Assembly: GCF_015832195.1 (NCBI RefSeq)
Contig: NC_052031.1
Location: 12,711,850-12,775,849, forward strand
Source: Motacilla alba alba
Taxonomy: Eukaryota; Chordata; Aves; Passeriformes; Motacillidae
Length of the DNA stretch: 64,000 bases
Direction of reading: 5' to 3'
The stretch's first letter is position 1. Every line of letters starts with the position of its first letter. The notes under the pieces are model-generated. The model did no database searches and was not told the DNA's origin. It worked only from the letters and a program-made list of their open reading frames with translations. Positions 26,855 to 37,113 of the stretch are shown piece after piece. A program made the translations under genes and the position numbers.

Positions 26855-27016
26855 CTTGGCTCGTGGTAGTTGAGATAAGAGTAGTGCTCCAGCAGTTTCC
26901 AGGTGATGCCATTGTCATAGGAGTAGTGCAGCAGCACTCCTTCCCCGGGCTGGTCTGGCGCCTTGCAGGTGCTCAGCACTGACTTGCTGCCCAGGCGCAG
27001 TGTGAACTGCAGGAAC
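26855..27016 (-). CDS. RELN: RELN window exon 11 (162 bp, repeat 2 first Asp-box)
   Basis: A symmetric phase 2-2 exon with acceptor gattctggtgcag and donor GAGCCAAG followed by gtacgt. It encodes [20 protein letters not shown], then [20 protein letters not shown] with the second Asp-box of the window, then [13 protein letters not shown]. About human residues 768-822, with the Asp-box at about 799. The acceptor has a poor pyrimidine tract and lies beside an A/C-rich low-complexity stretch. Confidence 0.97.
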
Positions 27017-27674
27017 CTGCACCAGAATCACACAAATATTTGCAGGGTATCCTTTTCACAGTGGGGTTTTTTGTTGTTGTTTTTTTGGGGTTTTTTTGTT
27101 GTTTTTTTTTTTGGGGGAGGGGTTTGGTTTGGTTTGGTTTGGTTTTTCCCCTAACCAGGTTGCTTTCAGATCTTCTCAATCTAGGCAAATTTTGATAAAT
27201 ATCAGTTATGGGTTTTGTACTTGTGATTTGTTTATATTGTCAAGTAATGCATTGTGGCACATATAGTTAAAAAAATGCCAATCATAACTGCATTTAATTA
27301 TTTATTAGGCACTGAAGGGGAGGGAGAGATAGTGAATGGATCTAATCAGCTGCCACAAGCTGTCAAATAAACACAACCTTATAAATAATTAATTAGCACT
27401 TGGCTCTGACACTCAGGTTTGATATTAACATTTCATATTTTCCATCCAAGCTGTACAATAACTTCCCTCCAGTCTGTTTTGGACTCTGTTGTTTACAAAG
27501 CAGGTGGAAAAAAAGGCAAGGCTATGAAATCACCATTAAAACATGGAATTGGGAGTCTTTTAAAAGCTTTTTTTCCCTGCTAAAACAACTGGTCTAATGA
27601 TAGACCAGGCTGTAGCTGTAGGGGGAGGGTCTCCCCCATTTCTTTGGTCCACACGACTCCTCCTTCCCTCTCAC
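27017..27674 (-). other. RELN intron between exons 10 and 11
   Basis: A 658-bp intron. It holds a T/G low-complexity tract at 27061-27148 (A/C-rich on the transcribed strand) close to the exon 11 acceptor. Confidence 0.8.
27061..27148. repeat. T/G-rich low complexity with (GGTTT)n
   Basis: Long T runs with G blocks end in five to six GGTTT units. On the transcribed strand this is A/C-rich and lies 45-130 bases upstream of the exon 11 acceptor, displacing any pyrimidine tract. Confidence 0.9.
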
Positions 27675-27908
27675 CTGGACTGGGAGCTGTCCAGGAAGGA
27701 GGTGATGAGCTGGCGCCTCCCGTCCTTGTTGAAGACCAGGGCCTTGCCGCTGGCCAGGACGCCGCAGCCGAAGCTGACCTCGGCGCCGCGGATGGAGTAG
27801 AAGCTGTGGTAGGAGGAGAGGCGGGAGCTGGCGAAGCTCTCGGAGATGAACATGGGGAAGGTCTGCGACGCCGTCTCACACGCCGGGCCCGAGAAGCCGG
27901 GGTCGCAC
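27675..27908 (-). CDS. RELN: RELN window exon 10 (234 bp, end of EGF-like 1 and start of repeat 2)
   Basis: The acceptor is ttcctcacggcag and the donor is CAGTCCAG followed by gtgaga. It is a symmetric phase 2-2 exon. It begins [11 protein letters not shown], giving the last two cysteines of EGF-like domain 1. It continues with [20 protein letters not shown], the subrepeat start [20 protein letters not shown], and [14 protein letters not shown]. About human residues 690-768. Base composition is strikingly GC- and CpG-rich compared with the other exons and the flanking introns, although the protein is ordinary reelin. Confidence 0.97.
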
Positions 27909-27920
27909 CTGCCGTGAGGA
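27680..27920. promoter_or_regulatory. Small intragenic CpG-rich block over exon 10
   Basis: Exon 10 contains many CpG dinucleotides (for example in gccgctggccaggacgccgc and tcggcgccgcggatgg), while the flanking introns are AT-rich with few. It could be a small CpG island or just GC-biased synonymous sites. No TATA or initiator is assigned. Confidence 0.35.
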
Positions 27921-28821
27921 AGGGGGAGAGCACGCTGGGTGACCCAACTTGGGTGTGGCTGCTTGTCAACAGAGGTGGTGGCTGCAGCTGTTCAGCACTG
28001 AGCATACCCACAAGGTCCCTCTCAAGTGTGAGGCCCAAGAACCAATTTGAACTTTACTTAGGTAAAGTGCATTTCTGCTAGCTAGTATTTACTTTTTGAA
28101 TTAAAAAAAAAATGTATTTATGAACACTCCATGAATCTACACATAGTACAGAAATAGTTTTATTAATTTTTGGGACAAAACCCCTGCTGACATAATTGCA
28201 GTTGTTCATATGTAAAATGACAAATTTGCTTTTATCTGTCGCATACTAGATGTGGTTACAAGATATTAAGTTACAAAATAGAATGCCCTGTGGGCCATAC
28301 TCTTGTTAATACCTAAATGTTGTTACACCAATATTAAGAATGTGCTTACTGGTTTTGACTAAGTACCTTTTTATTTTTCAGAGTGGAACCCTTTTAACAA
28401 GCCATACTATCAGAAAAAAGTGGAGTGCTGATCTTCTGTCCTTGAGGTATGTTAGGTTATGGGATAGTAGAGCTATTAAAATTGTAATTCTTTCCCAACA
28501 TTAAATACAAAAATGATAAAGTCACAAATCACCTCTATAACCAGTATATATGACATTTCAGTGTGCTCTGTAGGACATTTTAAGATGAACTAGAAGTTAG
28601 ACACTATACCTGAAGAAAATAAAAAAAAAATTAAACATGCTGCTGTTTAGAAAGATAGATCTTTAGCTTCCCAGTGAGCTTTATGGATTCTGAGGGTTAT
28701 GCTAGTTTTATATTTAGTCATCTAAAAGAGCAAGGACTGAAATGAAAATCACTTCAACTTTCACACTACCAAGTGAACTCCGTGACAGAAATTGAACATG
28801 AGTACTGAATATAACACTTAC
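27909..28821 (-). other. RELN intron between exons 9 and 10 (inside EGF-like 1)
   Basis: A 913-bp phase-2 intron cutting EGF-like domain 1 between its fourth and fifth cysteines. No repeat recognised. Base composition drops sharply from the GC-rich exon 10 edge to AT-rich intron. Confidence 0.8.
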
Positions 28822-28888
28822 TTGCAGCCATTTCTAGTACACTGTCCTCGCCCTGAGCAGAATTTGAGGCAAGATGGACCAATATAAA
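28822..28888 (-). CDS. RELN: RELN window exon 9 (67 bp, first half of EGF-like domain 1)
   Basis: A small exon with acceptor ctctctctgcag and a strong donor TGCAA followed by gtaagt. It encodes YIGPSCLKFCSGRGQCTRNG followed by Cys and the first two bases of a Lys codon. These are the first four cysteines of EGF-like domain 1, at about human residue 671 onward. It was too short for routine ORF calling and was found by splice signals and phase continuity with exons 8 and 10. Confidence 0.95.
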
Positions 28889-31710
28889 CTGCAGAGAGAG
28901 AAATCAATTAAATGGAGGGTTATGTTATGTGGTAAACAGAACATGATGGATACAAGAAAGGGTACAGACCTGATCATACAATAATTGTATTTATTTTAAT
29001 CCCACTACCTGGAAAAGGTCTATGAAAGGATATAAAGCATTTGGCTGTGTCAAGGACAGTCAGGGATAATTTATTATTTAATGTGTCACGTCCATCTGTG
29101 GCTAAAGACACACTACTGTGGCCACTAGTACTGTCTTAATTACTGTCTGTGAACGAGATCAGATAATTTGGTAGGCATTGACCTTTTTCATAATTTTTCA
29201 TTGACATTCCCTTCATCTTAGTTTGGAGATATAATCTAATCTATATATTGGTACATTCCAGTGGCAGTCTTGTAGGTTTAAAATTATGTCACTGCTTCTC
29301 TCATTGAAATCTACATACTAGATACTTGACCGGATTTAGGGGAATAAGAACCTGCCCTGATATGTCTTATGTAACCACTAATTTTCATATTCTTTCACTG
29401 ATTCTTTTAAATGGAACAAAATTTCACATCCTAAATGCTCAAAAATACACCAGACTTGTTTTAGTCTTTTGCTTCATCTTCCTCCAATGACTCCTCATTG
29501 ACAGTGTTGATATTTGTGAAAAATACAAAGGACGGGAAGATGAGAAAATGTCAGTATAATCTCTTGCACTATAAGAAGGAAAAGTTATAACTTGTGGGCA
29601 ATATTATTTTAATACAAAATGCTAAAAGGCCTTAACCATGAATAGTGGCATCTTTTCTGTTTGAGAATTACTTGGAGTTATCCACTTGCATTGTGACATT
29701 TGGAAGAAATAGTCACCAATTTGAAATATTCTATAAGAAGCAGTACTTCTTCCATCTCCTAGTTTTATAATGTTGCCCATCACAGCAGTGTGTCAGCTCT
29801 CCCTAGCACACACACTCTAAATCCCTTTTAGTTATACCCTATAACTAAGTCCTCATCAGATTTCATGTGATTTCTAGGTTTTCTCACTTCTCAGGGTGCA
29901 AAAATTCTGTTCTGTCTGTTTGATTTTTGTGTCTTTTGAGGTCTTTTTGAGGGGGTGGTAAAAGTAGAAGGGTTAAAGATGTAATGATGTCATTCAAAAT
30001 GAAAAAAATTTATGGAAATTGGCATTTTTCCAGAGTTTCTGAAAGATGGCCAGCTTCCAGATTTCATTTAAAACTTAATTCACATAGGAAACAGTCGTGA
30101 AGCTAAAAGTCAGAGTGCTGAATCTTTGGAAATCTTCCTCTCTTCAAGAATTTCAGTGGCTTGCCAATATAGTGTAAAACTTCAGTATCACTGGTATTAA
30201 ACAAAGGAGACACTCAAAACCTCAGAAATATGTCTTTAAGACTCAATTCCTGTGTCATGATTCTGCACCTCAAATTCAGAGCAGCATCTTCTAGGCAGAT
30301 GGCTGGTAAACCTTTCCTTGAGATTGTGCACACAGGAGCATGCAGCATCCTTTCACGGAGCTGTATTTTGTTCTATAAGCAAAGGTTGTGCAGATAAATT
30401 AATTGTCAAATGATTTTCAAAATCTTGTTTTGTTCTGTTGTAAGGAATTTGTATCCTTGGATTGATTTCATCTTGCTGTGGTTTCTGTGAACCTCTCATG
30501 AGTGTCTCCAACACTTAGAGTCAGCATTTTTTTAGATAGCACCTCATCTTTGCAGATACTCACAGAAATCTTCTCATCTTTAAATACCTATCTTTCCCCT
30601 TAATTTTAGATTCTTTTTGATGTATATAACATCCCTGAAGAGAAGCATTCATACTATATCCAGAATGTCAAGATGATGCTACTTGCAGTTATGATTAAGA
30701 GAACAATTTTCATTACTTTTAGCAATTCAATTTCCTTCATGATATTACCTTAGCAGCTTCAAGATTTTCTTGTCAATACCAGGCCTCAATATATCTTAAG
30801 AATTCTGAAAAATGTAAATATTTACCATTCCTAGGCACCATATCAAGCCTTACTGGGAATCACTACAAAATTTCACAGGCTATTGTACATCAGTGTAAAT
30901 CTGTAAATTATGTATTTCACACATCTAACCTGAATGTAGCTTACTTACTTCCAAATCACCTAAGATTAACAAGCAAGCTAAAAAATTTTGCAGTTACTCT
31001 TAGTTAACCCTTTCAATCATACTTATTTCTGCATTTCCTACATTTAATCCTGTGTTCCTAAATACTTTCTACTGCCCTTTAAAGTATTCCTTGATAATTC
31101 TGATCTGTAATAAGTTTTCCTCTGTAATAAGTCATATAAATATTTATCAACTTAAACTTCTTCCAGTTCTTCACATCCATTTAAAGAAAAGGTATGTGAA
31201 AAATAATTTTTGAAGGGAAGAACAGTTCCCTGAAACAGATGGCACTTTCCCCTGAAGATACGGTAAACAATGTAAGGTTTTTTTCTGTGTTTTGGTAGCA
31301 GCATTGCTTGAAGATGGTCTCCTATGTCCAGAAGCAAAATAAGTCCCAGATGCTGCTCCTGTTGCTTAGGCTGCTGCAGTACATGTCCTTAACAGCCAGT
31401 GTAAAACCTATTTATGTAATTAGGACTAAGCAGACATAAGAAATGTTATATTAAGCCCTGCCAGTAGTATTTTTTTTCCTGGAAAGCATTCAATTAAACA
31501 GAAAAAAAAATCTATTAGACTGTTGTCTTTTCTAAAGGCAGACTCTCTCTCTAGCTTCAAAATGCACCTGCTACCAAATGCAACCACGCAGAACAGGAAT
31601 TTAACAAACTGTAAATTCATTGACTTGTGATGGTGGAAAATATGTTTACTTAGAGCTGCATACAAAATTTACTTTTCTGCTGTGTCATGATCATGGGTAA
31701 AAATACTAAC
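28889..31710 (-). other. RELN intron between exons 8 and 9
   Basis: About 2.8 kb of AT-rich unique sequence. I see no repeat, exon or RNA gene in it. Confidence 0.75.
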
Positions 31711-31820
31711 TATTATCGATTGCCCACATATTTCCAAGGATTGGTCCTGTTTGCCTCCACCGAATCCTGGTGTCACTGGTTAGTGCAGCGTTGGGAAGGG
31801 GAATGGTTATTCGGTTCCAC
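31711..31820 (-). CDS. RELN: RELN window exon 8 (110 bp, end of repeat 1)
   Basis: The acceptor is tgtattccag. The donor is GATAATA followed by gttagt; choosing this GT makes the phase match exon 9 (codon A|TT = Ile). The peptide is [20 protein letters not shown], then [16 protein letters not shown], which contains the typical reelin R-x-R-W-x-Q and W-A-I-D-N motifs closing the subrepeat before the EGF domain. About human residues 631-667. Confidence 0.96.
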
Positions 31821-32932
31821 CTGGAATACATATAACACAGACATTTTACACTGACAGTTTTTATGCAACAGTATATTTTGCAGATATGTTTATGTATTCT
31901 GGAAGCTTTGTGAGGAGCTTAATTTTAAAACCTGCTCAAATGAAGTATAAATTTACAGCAGCTTTAGAAAATACAAATTAAAAATAAGAAGTCCATATAT
32001 CATACAGTACATGAATACTAGTTATTGTCTTATAAACCCCAGCCATTTTCCCCCGTAGGAATCAACAAAACTGGCAAAGACCATAAGCTCCTTTGCTGTA
32101 GCAGCTTCTCCATCCCCATGACTATCTCCGAAAAATTGAACCTTCAGCAGTGCTGAATTCTGTTTGGTGAAAACCCTCAGAGAGAGAGGAGTGGGGCAGA
32201 GGATTTTGCATGCTGCAGTCTGGGCCATCATTCTCTATCATCCACAGAGGCTACACTTCCTGCACACACCAGGAGTAATGGTTCCCATGAAAATTGTATG
32301 GGACTAGGGGCTGTGTGCCATCAGATCATAGCAATGCTTCAACTGCACTTTCTTTTTGTAAGTGCTGTGGAAGTTGGGATACCGAGGGATTTTGTGCTAT
32401 GCAGAAAAATGCCACAATTCATTTTTCAGTGAGAACAGTAGAGAAGAGACTCAGTACTGAGAAGGGTTGATACAAGAAAGTGACACTAATAACCATCTCC
32501 ATCTGCAGAAGTACAGAGGATGTGCTTCACTGTAACCCAGCACTGGGATTCCACATAAGTAAATGTGTATGAGGATGTAAATACAGCTTTGAAAATAAAT
32601 AAAGTGTTTTTTTCTGATCAAGAAGAAAACCTTTGTGGCTTTGACAAGGTAAAAATTTTCTTCTTCTTATCAACATGCTGTCCACAAGTGGGTTTTTTTT
32701 TTTCTAATTTCTCTTTAGCATCAAAAAATGATTATTATAGCACAGAAGCAACCCTATACATTTCAGGTTTCATGGCTGGGTAGCCAGGGAGCTCAGAACA
32801 CTCCTTCCTTGCTGTCCCCAGGTAGTGAAAAATGAATGATGATACAGAGTTGTGTGCTTTGCTGCTCCCTCCTGCCACCTCCAATTGCCAAGTGTAAAGC
32901 TGTACATTTTGCATTCTGCAGAGAGCTCTCAC
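31821..32932 (-). other. RELN intron between exons 7 and 8
   Basis: About 1.1 kb of unique sequence. Nothing recognised beyond the splice sites. Confidence 0.75.
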
Positions 32933-33061
32933 CCGCTGTAGTTCTCGGAGGCGTAGATGGTGCTGTGGGGCAGGTGGGGCCCAGCACATATCTCAGGCAG
33001 ACACTCCATGTGCAGCAGCCACCACGAGCGACCATGGTTGGTTGAGAACTCCAAGCTGACA
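32933..33061 (-). CDS. RELN: RELN window exon 7 (129 bp, repeat 1 Asp-box)
   Basis: The acceptor is aatgtgtcaccag and the donor is AGCGG followed by gtgaga. It is a symmetric phase 2-2 exon of 129 bases, so it could be skipped in frame. It encodes [20 protein letters not shown], containing the first Asp-box (S-x-x-x-G-x-x-W), then [20 protein letters not shown] with the sequon N-Y-S. It corresponds to about human residues 589-631. The Asp-box position (about 593-602) agrees with human reelin. Confidence 0.97.
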
Positions 33062-33766
33062 CTGGTGACACATTGAAGGAAAGAAAGGAGAAAGACACCA
33101 TGAGGGTGCCTGGCGTGGATCTCAATGTAGAAGTACCAACTTTGAGAAACCACCAAATCCGCTATTTCTGATAACTGATGAGGAAACAAGAAATAATTTT
33201 AAGCAGAATTTGAATATAAAAAACCCTGCAAATGCAAATGTGAGACAAGGCTTCATGAGTATTTAAAACCCCAAAGGCTTTTAGACTGAGGATTGCCTAA
33301 ACATAGAGTTCTTGTTGGTCCACCATCTAGCCAGTGTTTTTATGCTGCTGATGTTAAAATAACTGCATTACTTTTATATTTCATATTTCATATTGAAATA
33401 GCTTCAGATATGAGGAGAAACCTTGGATTAATCAGAGCTAGACAGCATTGTGTGAGCACAGGACACCTATAATTGCCAGCTGCTAACGATGACATCTGCA
33501 GAAGGTGGCAAAAGGCCACTAGCTGTTCATGCATAGGCTGCCTCTTTCCTGAGTTAAAAAAACCCCAAATTGTTTACAACCTATGAGTATAAGGAAATCC
33601 TGAGATGCCCTACACTCTAAAGACCTTGAGAAAGTAATATAGAAAGTGATTGATTTACAACAGATTTAGTATTTTACTGAATTATTCCTGTAATTTCCTC
33701 CATAAGAATTAGCTCATAATATTATTTTTTATTTTAAGTAATGGAACATTATAAAATTCATAATTC

Positions 33767-33770
33767 ATCT
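33767..33770. repeat. Target-site duplication, left copy (atct)
   Basis: Four bases directly before the LTR terminus TGTCATGG, identical to the four after the other terminus. A 4-bp duplication is typical of gammaretrovirus-like (class I) elements. Confidence 0.8.
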
Positions 33771-35108
33771 TGTCATGGTTTGACGCTGGCCCAATGCCAG
33801 TGCCCCCATGAAAACCCATTCTTCCCCGGTGTCTGCTGTGAGATGCGATCAGAGACAGAGCAAAGCAGGCCTCCACTTGTGAACAAGACAGAAAAAAACT
33901 TTATTATCATAGAACTACAATAAAATTAACACACAGAGCAGAATGGAAACCTTTCAAACATTTCTCCTCCCCCCACTCAATTCTTACAGAATATCACAAA
34001 ACCTTAGATCTTAATCCAGTCCATCACCCTTCAGATAATCAACTCAGTCCATCTCCACCCTTCCGACAATCACTTCTCATTTCATCAAGGAGAGAAGGAG
34101 CCCTCCTTGTGCCACCACAGGTAAATCCCCGTCACTCAGCAACTACACGTCGTGACTTCTTCCTTCCATGTTCAGTGCTCTCACCACTGCACATGGACCA
34201 GAGCTGCTTTTAGGGTTTCCCCTTTCAAGGATGCCTTGCCCAGTTCCAGAAGAGAACGACAGTCTCTCACCTTTTTGGGACACCAGTCCCCCCCAATATT
34301 TCACCCCCTGGGGCCGAGGGGTCTCACCATCATTTCATCACCTGTCGTCTCCGCTCACATCACTCCTTTGGCGCCGCCTCCCCCTAAAATGCAGTCTCTG
34401 TATTACAGGAAAGGTTCTATCCATGGCTATACAAGAAAAGTCCAGCCAAAAGCCACTCCATCATCTCCTCCACCTAAGATTTTCTCAACTTCTCCCAGTC
34501 CTTCTTCACTTGCACAACTCTGCATCACACTTGCGCATTCCTTCTTATCCGTTTCTCTCCTCCCTCAGCTCTCGGAGGATCAGCATTTGCAAGGTTTTCC
34601 ATCGTCTCACAGAAGGGTTAAAATCACAGTCTCTGCTTATCTCGAACTCCCACACTAGCTCATCGGGCACTCTTCTCTTGTGGCCCCCCCCCCCCCCCCT
34701 TCTCTTCCTCGGCCAGGCCGGTGCTTATCAAGTTCAAGATAGCACTGGCACCTCTCTCTTTCCCTCTCTCTCTCGAGGAGGGGGGGGGGGGCTGCCCGCC
34801 ACCTCTCTGAGTTCTTCCAACCTTCCATCATCTCCCGTCTCTGCCCAAGGCTCCGGCCCACCTCTCTCGGCCGCATGGCTTTCCCCTCCCCCGCCCAGCC
34901 CGAAGCTGGGCAGGGGAGGTCTGAACTCTCCTCCGACCGGAACCAAAAGAGGACGATCCCCTGGGAGCTCCTCGCTTTTAACCCCTGTGTTCTCAGAGGC
35001 GGATCCATATCCTCAATGGTCAAACCAGGTGCCAATATTCACATCTGGGCACCTATTGGTTTGACCACTACCACCTCCCAAAAACCCACTTCCTCTCAAA
35101 CCACGACA
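33771..35108 (-). mobile_element. Solo LTR of an endogenous retrovirus, 1338 bp
   Basis: It starts tgtcatggtttga and ends tcaaaccacgaca, terminal inverted repeats with one mismatch. It is flanked on both sides by the 4-bp direct repeat atct (33767-33770 and 35109-35112), the signature of integration. There is no internal retroviral sequence, so it is a solo LTR left by recombination. Orientation is inferred as minus (sense to RELN) from an AATAAA at 33905-33900 near the 3' end and a TTAAAAG TATA-like box at 34981-34975, but the long distance between them makes the U3/R layout uncertain. The interior is GC-rich with C and G homopolymers. Long open frames across it are by-products of composition, not genes. 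Confidence 0.88.
34684..34699. repeat. Poly-C tract inside solo LTR
   Basis: An uninterrupted run of about 16 C. Together with the CT-rich stretch and a G run at 34780-34791 it makes a strongly strand-asymmetric block; its length is likely variable or prone to sequencing error. Confidence 0.85.
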
Positions 35109-35112
35109 ATCT
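35109..35112. repeat. Target-site duplication, right copy (atct)
   Basis: Matches the left copy exactly, fixing the LTR borders to the base. Confidence 0.8.
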
Positions 35113-35929
35113 CCTCAATATTAAATTATTGGATTCTTAATTTTATTTTTGTGATAATTTGCTGACAATATTACTTTATTTAAATGTACCATCACTGTGA
35201 TATTGTGTCTATTAAAACAGTTTATGGAGGTTTTGACTAATTTATTTCAGGTTTAGCTGTAGAGATACCTTAGAGGGTCATATTTACTTCTTATATCCAG
35301 CACGAGTCTCTCACATTTGCAGTAATGAAAACATTATGAATAATGCTGCAGACTGGGAGCATTCCCAAATGCTGCCGTATTTGGGAAATACAAACAGGAA
35401 AAATGGTGACCTAATGCTCCTTTAGTTATGAAGAAGCTCACTTCTCGTTCAGAAATAGAAGGAAGAATATTAATCTTTCAAAATATATACTAATCACTAT
35501 CAGAAAACATATTGAGACAGAGACTTTACATAACATGTTTACTGGCTAGGAGTGTTTATGAGCAAAGTTTTCACTTTCCATGTAGGAAAATGCTGCTGCC
35601 TTCTCTTCCTATCAAATATAAGTGCAGTGCCTTGATTTTTGCTTCCCCTTGAATTCTGTTACCCTGCATGGGTACAAGAACTGTCAGTGCTAATGCAGCT
35701 CTTTCCAGCTGGAAGTAGATGCCATGGGACACAGATAAAAGCACTCATAGTCTCTTACTTTAAACTCTCAACTCTGCAAAATATAAAATAACTTAAAGCT
35801 CATAAAAAAATCAAGATAAATATTCTCATATGTATATAATGGAAGAGGAACAGCAGGCAGTTTAGTTTTGGGTTCTCCATTTGAAGAAGGATATTAAGAA
35901 TTTTGAGAGCAGAGTAAAGGATGGGCAAG

Positions 35930-36320
35930 ATGTCCATGGTTTTGAGCACCAAGCTGGGATGGGCTGAGGAGCTGGCTTGCTCAGCCTGGTGAGGAGGGGT
36001 GAGCTATAGCATCCTGTGGTGGTGCAGAGGGCACTCACAAGGAAACCGGAGTCAAACTCTCCTCAGTAGTGTCAGGCACATTACAAAGGACAATAATCAC
36101 AAAGACATGGTTTCATAGTTTTGTATTGTACATTAGGAAACACTTTTTCACTTGAGCAGGTGAGGTAGCACACTGTCCATCCATGAAGATTTTTCAAGTC
36201 ATGGATAGGCAGAGCCATGTCTGACCTGTCCAGTAACAATCCATCCTGCAGCAGCAGGTTTCACCAGATAACTTGTATAAGTCCCTTCTAACCAACATTT
36301 CTATGATTCTATAAAACATG
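35930..36320 (+). mobile_element. CR1 LINE 3' fragment
   Basis: The plus strand follows the CR1 3' end in order: the segment around ctggcttgctcagcctggtg, a match to the arcane-ordered AAACT(C)TCCTCAGTAGTG segment, caggtttcaccagataactt, then agtcccttctaacc and the tail tttctatgattctat. It is considerably diverged, so old. Antisense to RELN, left end approximate. Confidence 0.8.
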
Positions 36321-36904
36321 GAGCCTAAAATGATTCCCGTCTTTCCCTTTTCCCATGGAAAAATTCACACTGAATGTCCAAAAGAAGTAAAGCCAGAAAA
36401 AGTGTTCTGTGATCAGCCTACAGACAGTGAGCTCCTCACACTGATGGTCATGTGAGGACCATCACATGATGCAGGGTCATTTATCATCAGTCTTACTAGA
36501 ATTAGATATGCTTGTGGCATCAATAATCTCAGAGAGGCCAGCAGGGCAAGTTTCTGCTGCTGCCTTTAATGCTTTCCTCCTTACACAGCATTAAGGAGTA
36601 AATCTCATACCCATTAGAAACTGAAGCAAAAGTCACTCTGAAATCATGAGCGTATTTCAGAATAATGGGCTAAGAAAAGCAAGTTTTGACCTGGAAAGCT
36701 ATTAAATGACTCTTTATTGCTCGTGAGAACATAAATCTGGGCCTGTAAAGATCAGGAGAAACGTTAGCTTTTGAGCAGCTTTTATTTGTCATTATTAATG
36801 GGATCCCTTCTTCTGAAAAAAGATTTACAAATGCTTATATAGATTCTATAGACAAAAATATACTAGAAAGCTGATGACCAAAAGAATGATCCCTCCAGTT
36901 TTAC

Positions 36905-37113
36905 CTGTTACCAGGTTGGTAAGTTCCACAACCCAAATTGATGGAAAACTGGATCATGTGAGTCACCGAGGAAGGGAGCACGGGAAGGACGTGGAAGTAA
37001 TCCACAGCCCAGACATTCCTGTTGTGGCCTTGGTGACTCTTTTGCTTCAGGCAAAATTTGGTTGCAGGAGTCTGCAGGTCTGGACTAATGACAACAGAAA
37101 CCAAAGATGGCAC
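36905..37113 (-). CDS. RELN: RELN window exon 6 (209 bp, reelin repeat 1)
   Basis: The acceptor is aatttcttttgaag and the donor is AACAG followed by gtaaaa. It starts in phase 0 with [19 protein letters not shown], then [20 protein letters not shown] (the W-A-V-D subdomain motif), FHVLPVLP and [12 protein letters not shown], ending in phase 2 inside a Ser codon. It holds the end of one half-repeat and the start of the next in repeat 1, at about human residues 519-588. Confidence 0.97.

Larger units (their letters stand above)
33062..36904 (-). other. RELN intron between exons 6 and 7
   Basis: About 3.8 kb, of which nearly half is mobile-element sequence: a 1338-bp solo LTR (33771-35108) and a CR1 3' fragment (35930-36320). 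The remainder is unique. Confidence 0.85.

Noticed and set aside
27644..28081. 145-codon plus-strand frame, Ala/Gly/Glu-rich
   Set aside because: It is the antisense shadow of the CpG-rich reelin exon 10.
34168..35064. 298-codon open frame on the plus strand
   Set aside because: It lies wholly inside the solo LTR, and its Pro/Ser/Leu-rich translation follows the CT-rich composition and homopolymers; no domain or retroviral similarity is seen.
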